The notes beneath the pieces are model-generated. The model worked only from the letters and a program-made list of their open reading frames with translations. It ran no database searches and was not told where the DNA came from. Both the position numbers and the translations under genes were made by a program. 8,065 bases of DNA from Eubacteriales bacterium (GTDB lineage Bacteria; Bacillota; Clostridia; Peptostreptococcales; Anaerovoracaceae), in contig JAQUYZ010000057.1 of the NCBI GenBank assembly GCA_028691625.1, forward strand, positions 1 through 8,065. Direction: 5' to 3'. Positions within the stretch are counted from its first letter, which is position 1. Every line of letters starts with the position of its first letter. Below, piece by piece: positions 1-6,017 of the stretch.

Positions 1-110
1 ATCAATTGATAAGAAATCCTGTAGCTGACGATGGAAACGACAGCCAGGCTGACAAGGCACACGAGGGTGATAGAAAAAAAATACTTCTGCTTCAAACTGA
101 AATGATTCAC
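1..110 (-). CDS. N-terminus of a membrane protein, probably a signal-transduction sensor (partial)
   Basis: Only the first 36 codons are in the window; the gene continues past the left edge. The start is GTG at 110, preceded seven bases upstream by a good ribosome binding site (AAAGGAG, complement of 118-124). The overlapping ATG one base earlier is followed directly by TGA and cannot be used. The peptide begins MNHFSLKQKYFF, a short basic cytoplasmic segment, followed by a hydrophobic helix at about residues 13-30 (SITLVCLVSLAVVSIVSY). This is the usual beginning of a methyl-accepting chemotaxis protein or a membrane sensor histidine kinase, where a short tail and first transmembrane helix precede an extracellular sensor domain. 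That class is an inference from layout; no catalytic domain is visible. It lies 26 bases after the SLH-GH18 stop codon with no terminator between them, so co-transcription is likely. Confidence 0.6.
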   Translation of the reverse strand, partial: MNHFSLKQKYFFSITLVCLVSLAVVSIVSYRISYQL

Positions 111-136
111 ATTTTTTCTCCTTTGAACTGCGAATG

Positions 137-1831
137 TTACTGCAAAATGTCCATGATATTATAATGGAATCCATCCTCGGTGTAAGCCGGTATGATGCCG
201 AGTCTCCAGAAGGAAACGCCTTTGATTCCGAAAAGCTTTGCCAGCTCCAGCTTATCGCTGACGCTTCGTTCATCCTCGTACCAAAGGAAGATATTTTTTC
301 CCTCTTCCGTGGCATAGGACAGGTACGGATTACGATAAACCTCGGAATAACCCATCTCGGCTCCGCCCTTCATCCGGGTATAGATCGTCGCCGGAGTCGG
401 TCTTACCGATTCGGTACTGACCAGCTTTCCGTTTTCAAGCTCCCAGCCCACGCTGGAAAAGCTCACGGCAAGGGCGATCTTGGAGAGATCCGCGACTCCT
501 GTGTTTTCATCAGTGATAGCTTTCAGGGAATAGTACACGCTGGCAAATGGTGTAACTGCTGTATTTCTGTAATACTCCGAGCCAAGCAGATTTTCCGGCA
601 TGGTTTTCTGATTGTAATCGTGCGCCATAAGGATGACCTTGTCCGCAAGCGCCCCAATGGTCCGGAAATCATAAGCATCATAATACTTTCCATCGGAGGT
701 CGCAGGCGGAACAGTGACATAGAGTGTCTTGCCAAGAGGCTTCAAGGCCAACGACAGCTCTGTCAGGAATGCATTGAAGCCCCGTTTCAGCGCCTCGCCT
801 CTCATTCCCTCGAAATCGATGGTGACACCGCTGTATGGATTATAGCCGATTGTCTTGTAGCTTTGCGACAATTCATTGACGATGGCATTCACAGCCTTGG
901 ATCTCTGTGTATCGTCCAGCAGGATCGCAGAGCAGATGTCAGTACTGCCGGCCGCTGCCGTTCCTGTTGCCGATGGATCCATATAGACGGTCAGATGGGT
1001 CTTTGTTCCGTTTTCTTTCAAATAGGAAGTAATCGTTTCATAGCCGGCAGGAATGCTGTACTCATTGTTTTCTGCCGAAGTCGTATTCAAATAGGCCCCC
1101 TCGTCCGCACTGTAACTCATTCTGCTCCACCCTGCGGAAACGGCATCCATATCCTTTGTGAGCTCCTTCTGGGAATAAGATGAGATGGCATAAAACCCAT
1201 GAATCCAGTCGGCTTTCCCTATGTATTTTTCATAAACGCGTACCAGCATGGCCGCCGCTTCTTCCCGTTTTGCGGTCAGCGACGGCGAGAAGGTCGTTGC
1301 GCTGGTTCCCTTTGTCATTCCGATATCACTGGCGATCGTAATATATCCTGTATTGCCGGTCACATCGGCAAAGGGATTCCCCAAGGACGCAGCAGACTGT
1401 GCCAGCGTATTGTATCCCAGCGCTCTGACCAGCATAACTGCCATTTCCTCACGGGTGACCGGTGCATTCGGACGGAACGTTTCAATGCTGTCAATGACGT
1501 TGTGGGCCAGAGCGGTTTCAACATTCGGATAATACCAGGCCCCTTTCTCCACATCTGTAAAAGCAGGTGTATCCGGGTTTACCGGCTCCCACCCGAACAT
1601 CCTGTCCAATACGGTTATAAATTCCGCCCTGGTGATCGAATTTCCAAATCCGAAAATTCCGTCTTCACTCCCCTGCATTAACCCATACTCCCTTGCTGCG
1701 TTTACTGCTCCGACTGACCAGCTGTCCGCCGGGATATCACGGTAGCTGTTCGATTCAGCTGTCACCGATACCGGCATGGACGTAACAATCATGCCGGCTG
1801 CCAATAGCAGGCTGATCCATTTCTTTTTCAT
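137..1831 (-). CDS. SLH-domain cell-surface glycoside hydrolase family 18 protein
   Basis: A 564-residue exported protein. ATG at 1831 is preferred over TTG at 1837 because AAAGGGG lies eight bases upstream of the ATG but only two from the TTG. A signal peptide covers about residues 1-26 (MKKKWISLLLAAG, ending near VTA). Three S-layer homology domains follow at roughly 29-75, 89-136 and 153-200, with the typical F-x-D-V, aromatic and ITRAEF / VTREEM blocks. SLH triplets bind pyruvylated secondary cell-wall polymer, so the protein should sit on the wall. Residues about 209-564 form a GH18-type barrel: the strand-4 motif reads SGVTIDFEG (334-342) with the putative acid E341, followed by MAHDYN (402-407) and a late FWRLG (541-545). 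The first two aspartates of the classical DxxDxDxE are S and T here; the last Asp and the Glu remain. It could be an N-acetylglucosaminidase of the YaaH/SleL type or act on another glycan; the substrate cannot be told. An extended -10 promoter lies upstream. Confidence 0.9.
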   Translation of the reverse strand: MKKKWISLLLAAGMIVTSMPVSVTAESNSYRDIPADSWSVGAVNAAREYGLMQGSEDGIFGFGNSITRAEFITVLDRMFGWEPVNPDTPAFTDVEKGAWYYPNVETALAHNVIDSIETFRPNAPVTREEMAVMLVRALGYNTLAQSAASLGNPFADVTGNTGYITIASDIGMTKGTSATTFSPSLTAKREEAAAMLVRVYEKYIGKADWIHGFYAISSYSQKELTKDMDAVSAGWSRMSYSADEGAYLNTTSAENNEYSIPAGYETITSYLKENGTKTHLTVYMDPSATGTAAAGSTDICSAILLDDTQRSKAVNAIVNELSQSYKTIGYNPYSGVTIDFEGMRGEALKRGFNAFLTELSLALKPLGKTLYVTVPPATSDGKYYDAYDFRTIGALADKVILMAHDYNQKTMPENLLGSEYYRNTAVTPFASVYYSLKAITDENTGVADLSKIALAVSFSSVGWELENGKLVSTESVRPTPATIYTRMKGGAEMGYSEVYRNPYLSYATEEGKNIFLWYEDERSVSDKLELAKLFGIKGVSFWRLGIIPAYTEDGFHYNIMDILQ

Positions 1832-1860
1832 TTGCAATTCCCCTTTCCGAAACGCGGTGT

Positions 1861-1892
1861 GCCCTTCCGGTCATAACCTCAAACGGACGGGC
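1861..1892 (-). other. Imperfect hairpin in the leader of the SLH-GH18 gene
   Basis: On the minus strand GCCCGTCCG (1892-1884) can pair with CGGAAGGGC (1869-1861), nine positions with one mismatch, around a 14-base loop that itself contains GGTTATGACC. It lies between the predicted transcription start near 1897 and the ribosome binding site. There is no U-run, so it is not a conventional terminator. No known riboswitch consensus was recognised; it may simply be leader structure. Confidence 0.3.
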
Positions 1893-1903
1893 TCTAAGGT
1901 AAT

Positions 1904-1912
1904 ATTATACCA
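1904..1912 (-). promoter_or_regulatory. Extended -10 promoter of the SLH-GH18 gene
   Basis: The minus strand reads TGGTATAAT here, a perfect TGn extension plus a perfect TATAAT. The hexamer 17 bases upstream is a poor match to TTGACA, which is common for extended -10 promoters. Transcription would start near 1897 and give a leader of about 65 bases before the ATG at 1831. Confidence 0.6.
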
Positions 1913-1962
1913 GATTCGACAGATATCCGCATAAATGAATTTTATTTTTTTTTATTTTTGCA

Positions 1963-1991
1963 TTGACAAAGCATTGCGATTGTATTATTGT
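1963..1991 (+). promoter_or_regulatory. Sigma-A-type promoter of the gntR-ABC operon
   Basis: A perfect TTGACA (1963-1968) is followed after 17 bases by TATTGT (1986-1991), a four-of-six match to TATAAT. An alternative TATTAT at 1983-1988 has only 14 bases of spacing. A T/A-rich tract at 1940-1959 directly upstream could act as an UP element. The -10 lies inside the left arm of the palindrome at 1981-2016, which is the expected layout for autorepression. Confidence 0.6.
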
Positions 1992-2016
1992 ATTAATTGT
2001 CTAATACATTAATACA
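1981..2016 (+). promoter_or_regulatory. Probable YtrA-type GntR operator: 36-bp near-perfect palindrome
   Basis: The left arm TGTATTATTGTATTA (1981-1995) and right arm TAATACATTAATACA (2002-2016) are inverted copies that match at 14 of 15 positions, separated by six bases. Each arm is itself a tandem pair of TGTATTA half-sites spaced by eight bases. The element overlaps the -10, spans the predicted start of transcription and ends just before the ribosome binding site. YtrA-family GntR repressors are known to bind inverted repeats in their own promoters and to control a linked ABC transporter, so the product of the next gene is the likely ligand. The sequence fact is certain; the binding is inferred. 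Confidence 0.75.
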
Positions 2017-2035
2017 AAAGGAGGTTTCATATAGT

Positions 2036-2425
2036 ATGACGAATCAGTTTCAATCAAACATGCCAATCTATCTGCAACTGGTTAACAATTTCAAGCACCG
2101 AATCGTCTCAGGGGAATTAAAGGCCGGTTCCAAGCTTGAATCAGTGCGGGAGCTCGCAATCAGTTTTGAAGTCAACCCGAATACAATGCAGCGGGCACTC
2201 GCCGAGCTGGAGCGGGATGGACTCGTTTATGCGGATCGCACGGTAGGGCGCTTTATCACAGATAACAAGGAGTTGATTATTAAAATGCGTGAGGCAGTAG
2301 CACAGGAGATCATAGGGCAATTCATACAGCAGATGAGGAGCCTGGGCTTTTCAGAGCGGGAAGCCATGGAATTGTTCCATAAAGCATTGGAAAAGGAGGA
2401 TTCTGGAAATGAGCAATCAAAATAG
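2036..2425 (+). CDS. YtrA-family GntR transcriptional regulator
   Basis: A 129-residue one-domain repressor. ATG at 2036 is chosen because AAAGGAGG ends 11 bases upstream; the upstream in-frame TTG at 1997 lies within the operator palindrome. Residues about 9-75 form the GntR winged helix-turn-helix: PIYLQL at the start of helix 1, [11 protein letters not shown] for the helix 2 region, [18 protein letters not shown] as the recognition helix, then the wing ([11 protein letters not shown]). The remaining ~50 residues are helical and too short for a FadR, HutC or MocR ligand domain; this size is diagnostic of the YtrA subfamily, where the tail serves dimerisation. It is the first gene of a three-gene operon and overlaps the ABC ATPase start by 17 bases. 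It probably represses its own operon through the palindrome in its promoter. The inducing signal cannot be read from the sequence; in relatives it is often a cell-wall-active antibiotic. Confidence 0.92.
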   Translation: MTNQFQSNMPIYLQLVNNFKHRIVSGELKAGSKLESVRELAISFEVNPNTMQRALAELERDGLVYADRTVGRFITDNKELIIKMREAVAQEIIGQFIQQMRSLGFSEREAMELFHKALEKEDSGNEQSK

Positions 2426-3143
2426 CATTCAGGATATGAATAAAACCAACGAACTGGTCAGGATCACAAACCTGACGAAAAAGTATAAGAACAAAGCCGC
2501 CTTATCCAATATCAATTTAATTCTGGAACCGGGCCATATCGTAGGACTGTTGGGACCCAACGGCAGCGGCAAGACAACCTTGATCAAAATCCTGGCAGGC
2601 GCACTCAACGACTTCGATGGTGCTGTCACCGTCAACGGAAAAAGCGTCGGACCCGAATCCAAAGCACTGGTATCCTATTTACCGGACTCCGCCTACTTCA
2701 GCCCATGGATGTGTCCGCTGGATATGATTGCATTGTTCAAGGATTTCTATTCCGATTTCGACGAGCATAAATGTTTGGAAATGCTCAGACGACTGGGGCT
2801 TAACGAGAAGCAGAGGATCAAGACCATGTCAAAGGGCATGATAGAAAAGTTCCAGCTTTGTCTGGTGATGTCAAGAAACGCAATGCTCTACATCCTTGAC
2901 GAACCCATCGGCGGTGTGGATCCCGCTGCAAGAGACTTTATTCTGGATACAATCCTTACGAATTACAATGAAGATGCAACCATCTTCCTGTCCACTCATC
3001 TGATTTCTGATGTAGAAAGAATTTTTGATACCGTAATCTTCCTCAGGGAGGGAGAAATCGTGCTGCAGGGCAACATCGACAATATCAGGGCAGAAGAAGG
3101 AAAATCCATCGATCAATTATTCAGGGAGGTATTTAAATGTTAG
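2409..3143 (+). CDS. ABC transporter ATP-binding protein, YtrB-like
   Basis: A 244-residue cytoplasmic ATPase that would power the permease encoded next. The start ATG at 2409 has AAGGAGG nine bases upstream and lies inside the end of the regulator gene. Motifs: Walker A GPNGSGKT (49-56), Walker B YILDEP (161-166), D-loop GGVDP (168-172) and switch histidine H197 in STHLI. The signature, normally LSGGQ, is MSKGM (140-144), and the Q-loop region reads [10 protein letters not shown] (88-97) without a glutamine. Both departures recur in ATPases paired with YtrA regulators, so the protein is probably active. A short polar N-terminal extension (about 15 residues) precedes the nucleotide-binding domain. 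The stop overlaps the permease start by seven bases, which suggests translational coupling. The substrate is unknown; export of, or resistance to, envelope-active compounds is a guess from the family. Confidence 0.93.
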   Translation: MSNQNSIQDMNKTNELVRITNLTKKYKNKAALSNINLILEPGHIVGLLGPNGSGKTTLIKILAGALNDFDGAVTVNGKSVGPESKALVSYLPDSAYFSPWMCPLDMIALFKDFYSDFDEHKCLEMLRRLGLNEKQRIKTMSKGMIEKFQLCLVMSRNAMLYILDEPIGGVDPAARDFILDTILTNYNEDATIFLSTHLISDVERIFDTVIFLREGEIVLQGNIDNIRAEEGKSIDQLFREVFKC

Positions 3144-3952
3144 GTAAATTGGTAAAATATGATATCCGCTCCACCTGGAGGGATTTTGCAGCCGTGTACA
3201 TTTCCATACTGCTCGGCGTTCTGATCCTTCCTCCCGTATTCAATCATTTTGACAATGAAATTGTCAATGGGATCGCAGGATTCCTCGGTGTGGGAATTGC
3301 CATTTCAACGATCATTGTGATGGTGATCACGCTCTTTAAAATATTCAACACCAACGTGTTTTCCAAAGAGGGTTATCTTACGATGACGCTTCCGGCAACG
3401 TCAACACAGCTTGTTGTTTCGAAGCTGTTGATCAGCTCCATGTGGATCGTTCTGACAGGAATCGTATCGGCAATCGGTATCTGCATCTTTGCTGTGAATT
3501 TGAATGCAGTACCATTCGCAGAAATATCCGATGGATTCCGGAAGTTCCTGTCCATGATTGACAGCAACGGATTCCTTGCAATGTTTATGCTGGCTGCAGC
3601 GATGATCCTGTCGGCCGTAAAGGAAATCGCAAAACTGTTTCTGGCCTGTTCCATCGCACATTTGAAACAACTGAACCGCTTCCGGGTTCCCGTTGGAATT
3701 CTGTCCTACTTCGTCTTCTCCTGGATAGAAACCCTTATTGTTCAGGCCTTTGCGCTTTTGTTTTCCCTGTTCCCGTTCACAGAGGAATTTATCCGGCAGC
3801 TGAAGCTAATAGATGATATGAGCAGTATCCATCAGCATCTCGGATTCTTTAACGGAATGGTAGTCGTCGGAATCCTCTATTCAATGGTTGTGATCTCCGC
3901 GTATGCCCTCGGGACCATCTGGATCCTGAATCACAAGCTCGATTTAGATTAA
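3137..3952 (+). CDS. ABC-2-type transporter permease
   Basis: A 271-residue integral membrane protein, the membrane half of the transporter whose ATPase precedes it. ATG at 3137 follows GGGAGGT by six bases. Six hydrophobic segments are visible at about 17-35, 43-69, 97-121, 145-172, 185-212 and 239-264. The stretch EGYLTMTLPATSTQLVVSKL (78-97) between the second and third helices is characteristic of ABC-2 permeases, as in bacitracin- and lantibiotic-type exporters and the YtrC/D group. No large extracellular domain and no signal peptide are present. With a single permease gene, the complex is presumably two permeases plus two ATPases. Transcription ends at the hairpin at 4005-4045. The substrate cannot be assigned. 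Confidence 0.88.
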   Translation: MLGKLVKYDIRSTWRDFAAVYISILLGVLILPPVFNHFDNEIVNGIAGFLGVGIAISTIIVMVITLFKIFNTNVFSKEGYLTMTLPATSTQLVVSKLLISSMWIVLTGIVSAIGICIFAVNLNAVPFAEISDGFRKFLSMIDSNGFLAMFMLAAAMILSAVKEIAKLFLACSIAHLKQLNRFRVPVGILSYFVFSWIETLIVQAFALLFSLFPFTEEFIRQLKLIDDMSSIHQHLGFFNGMVVVGILYSMVVISAYALGTIWILNHKLDLD

Positions 3953-4004
3953 AGAATATTTGAAGCAAGGCTCTTTTATCCTTCCGGAATAATCGGCTGC
4001 ATAA

Positions 4005-4045
4005 AAAACCTCTGTTCGGGAAGCGCCCTTTCCAACAGAGGTTTT
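4005..4045. terminator. Bidirectional rho-independent terminator
   Basis: AAAACCTCTGTT (4005-4016) pairs perfectly with AACAGAGGTTTT (4034-4045) around a 17-base loop. Read on the plus strand it ends in TTTTGTTGTT and follows the permease gene. Read on the minus strand it ends in TTTTTTAT and follows the SleC-like gene, whose stop codon is at 4064. It sits exactly between two convergent genes. Confidence 0.85.
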
Positions 4046-4063
4046 GTTGTTCTATCCCGATTC

Positions 4064-5434
4064 TTACCGGGTATTGCTGACCAGGTCTGTATAGACTCTG
4101 ACAATCTGGTTCCAAGTGATGGGACCGACAATTCCGGTGCCCTCCTCCAGGTACTTCTGATCGAACGCCCTGACGGCAGCCTCCGTCTGTTCATCATAGA
4201 TCCCTGTTACCGTGAGCGTTGGAATGTCCGGATCAGCTTCGGAAATCCTCAAAAGATAGGTCTGCATCAGCCTCACATTATTATCCCCCATGCCCCGATA
4301 AATCAAATAGCCGGGATAAATGGGAGAGATATTGAAGCAGTCCGCAGGGATCCTGTTTACATTTTGCCGGTAATCCTGATAGAACCTGCCCCAGGTTTGA
4401 ACATCCACGATGCCATCCTGCGGGATTCCGTAAATCGATTCCAGCTTCTTTACCGCTGCAGTTGTTTCCGGTCCGAATCTGCCGGTGATCTCAATGCGGG
4501 GTGTTAGATTATAGTAGCAGGACAAAGCCCTGACGTAGTATTGGATCAGCCTGACCCATACTCCGAAGTCTCCTTCCTCCCAGAAGGATTCAAATGGACT
4601 TTCCAACTCCTCCGGCGCAATTCCCTCGGAAAACAGCTCGCCGAGGCCCTTCACGCTGTTGTAAATATATTTGATCCTGTACCAGGTGGCATTCCCGACG
4701 ACTCCGTCCTCCGCCAGGTTGAATATTCTTTGAAAGGCTCTGACCGCCGCTTCCGTGTCTGCTGCGAAGATCCCGTCGACATTTTCAATTTTGGGAATCG
4801 CCGGATAATTATCAGCGATTCTGTTCAATTCATGCTGAATGATGGAAACTTCACGACCGAAGGTTCCCTGCCGCAGCGGGTATAGGGGGTAAGACTCAAA
4901 GTTGGCATTGACCGGTACGTCCCGCACCAGATCGATATCTTCCCCATAATAATACTGCAGGATCTCATAAGGAATCATACCCTGTCGGGCTAAATCCACG
5001 GTTCCCCATTGAGACAATCCATCACAGACAACCTCGTCTCCGTCACAATAAGCGGCAAAAATCGGTTCTCTGCTCCCTCGTCTTACGATATAACTGTCAA
5101 AGATTTCATCTACGATTCTGCTGATGTTTTCAAAGAAATCTCTTCCCTTGACATAGGACTGGTCAAACCGTGTTGAGCTGGTGATGTCAAAATCATAGCC
5201 CCGGCTTCGATACCATTCCGTATAGATTCTGTTCAGCGCAAAGCTGATCTGGGCGTAGATGTTTGCCCTGAGTGCGGTTTCGGGCCAGGTGGGATAGAGC
5301 TCACTGGAAGCCACATTTTTAATATAGTTCGGAAACGATACCGTTATGTTTTCCGCAGGCTGGTCCGGCTCGCCCAGGTGAACGGTGATGTTTTCCGGGA
5401 TGAACGGCACATCCGGCCGACTGATTATCGCCAT
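4064..5434 (-). CDS. SleC-like spore cortex-lytic protein: SpoIID/LytB-like domain plus three peptidoglycan-binding domains
   Basis: A 456-residue protein, counted from ATG at 5434. An upstream in-frame TTG at 5464 lies inside the preceding gene; the ATG has GAGGGTGAGG before it and begins ten bases after the preceding stop, so coupled re-initiation is likely. Residues about 36-165 match the SpoIID/LytB fold as seen in SleC: SSELYPTW with the expected catalytic Glu at 45, then ETALRANIYAQISFALNRIY, DITSSTRFDQSYV, and the conserved end AAYCDGDEVVCDGLSQWGT. SpoIID-type domains cleave glycan strands as lytic transglycosylases; SleC does this on muramic-lactam cortex during germination. Three PG_binding_1 repeats follow at about 188-258, 285-355 and 379-452, each with the G-x-x-G / D-G-I-F / A-V-R-A-F / W pattern. 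SleC of Clostridium perfringens and C. difficile has one such repeat. No signal peptide is seen, and the prodomain found at the SleC N-terminus is encoded by the gene just upstream. The family assignment is firm; a role in germination is inferred. Confidence 0.85.
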   Translation of the reverse strand: MAIISRPDVPFIPENITVHLGEPDQPAENITVSFPNYIKNVASSELYPTWPETALRANIYAQISFALNRIYTEWYRSRGYDFDITSSTRFDQSYVKGRDFFENISRIVDEIFDSYIVRRGSREPIFAAYCDGDEVVCDGLSQWGTVDLARQGMIPYEILQYYYGEDIDLVRDVPVNANFESYPLYPLRQGTFGREVSIIQHELNRIADNYPAIPKIENVDGIFAADTEAAVRAFQRIFNLAEDGVVGNATWYRIKYIYNSVKGLGELFSEGIAPEELESPFESFWEEGDFGVWVRLIQYYVRALSCYYNLTPRIEITGRFGPETTAAVKKLESIYGIPQDGIVDVQTWGRFYQDYRQNVNRIPADCFNISPIYPGYLIYRGMGDNNVRLMQTYLLRISEADPDIPTLTVTGIYDEQTEAAVRAFDQKYLEEGTGIVGPITWNQIVRVYTDLVSNTR

Positions 5435-5444
5435 CGCCTCACCC

Positions 5445-5921
5445 TCAACCTTCCATACCTTCAACGGGACCGGACTGTCCTCCGGCGCCGCCGGTATCCG
5501 GCTGCAGGGTCACATTCTGAACAGCCGTGATTCCGTCAAAGATCTGAACATCAAAGATATCCTGTCTTTGATATCCGGGGGCTTCCACGCTGGCCGTGTA
5601 AGTGGAATATACCCTGACTTCCCCCGGTATTAAGGAACGCTCCCTGCCGACGGTGGGCAACCGGACAGGCTTCGTTTCACCGTTTTCATCCGTCATAATG
5701 ATCTTGGATAAATAGAAGTCATCGCCCAACAGCTTACTGATGGTGATTCTTGCGTTCTGAACGGGTATTCTTCCTCTGACCGGCGAGTTCTGATGTACAT
5801 TAAACACAAGAGATCCCAACTCAGGATTCATGCTTAAGTAAGTATTAAAGTATTCGGATATCGAGGATTCGTTCTGTGCTTTGGATGCGGTTAACCCATG
5901 ATATGTTTTATGTTCAATCAT
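5445..5921 (-). CDS. SleC prodomain-like protein (separate gene)
   Basis: A 158-residue protein. ATG at 5921 has an excellent AAAGGAGG seven bases upstream. After about 35 polar residues, the segment 37-141 looks like a beta-sandwich of the carboxypeptidase-regulatory type: GSLVFNVHQ, VQNARITISK, TDENGETKPVRLPT, VYSTYTASVEAPGYQRQ and FDVQIFDGITAVQNVTLQP. As I recall them, the N-terminal pre/pro regions of clostridial SleC show the same ordered pattern, including the PYSxY and GYxxxxxxxVQIF elements. The protein ends in a Gly-rich tail (PDTGGAGGQSG), as if at a linker. No signal peptide or transmembrane helix is present. Its stop is ten bases before the ATG of the SpoIID/peptidoglycan-binding gene, in a different frame, so the two are almost certainly one operon. 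It could keep its partner inactive or help package it into the spore; both are inferences. A frameshifted single sleC gene is the alternative. Confidence 0.7.
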   Translation of the reverse strand: MIEHKTYHGLTASKAQNESSISEYFNTYLSMNPELGSLVFNVHQNSPVRGRIPVQNARITISKLLGDDFYLSKIIMTDENGETKPVRLPTVGRERSLIPGEVRVYSTYTASVEAPGYQRQDIFDVQIFDGITAVQNVTLQPDTGGAGGQSGPVEGMEG

Positions 5922-5974
5922 TCATTTTCCTCCTTTAAGAATTTGAATCGATGATCGAAATCATTCACATATTC

Positions 5975-6003
5975 ATTATATTACCGCTCTCTGCAGTTGT
6001 GAC
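5975..6003 (-). promoter_or_regulatory. Possible promoter of the two-gene SleC-like unit
   Basis: On the minus strand GTCACA (6003-5998) and TATAAT (5980-5975) are separated by 17 bases. The -10 is perfect and the -35 matches TTGACA at four of six positions. Transcription would start about 45 bases before the ATG at 5921. A sporulation sigma factor would be expected for a cortex-lytic gene, but no convincing sigma-E, G or K pair was found, so this vegetative-type match could be fortuitous. Confidence 0.35.
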
Positions 6004-6017
6004 TTTTCTCCGATATT

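Noticed and set aside
134..1183. A long plus-strand open frame (about 349 codons) antisense to the SLH-GH18 gene, with another at 1199-1681.
   Set aside because: The minus-strand frame has a signal peptide, SLH and GH18 motifs and a ribosome binding site. The plus-strand translations are rich in Arg, His, Cys and Ile without domain-like patterns, and have no ribosome binding site.
1997..2035. A TTG start for the GntR gene, 13 codons upstream of the ATG.
   Set aside because: It would lie inside the operator and at the predicted transcription start, and the AAAGGAGG site lies downstream of it, pointing to the ATG at 2036.
5435..5464. A TTG start at 5464 for the SpoIID/peptidoglycan-binding gene, overlapping the preceding gene.
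   Set aside because: The extra ten residues do not look like part of the family N-terminus, and an ATG with a purine-rich stretch before it lies just downstream. It is not excluded.
5943..5968. A short hairpin (ATGAT / ATCAT with a CGAA loop) between cfa and the SleC-like unit.
   Set aside because: The stem is only five A/T-rich base pairs with no U-run, too weak to call a terminator.
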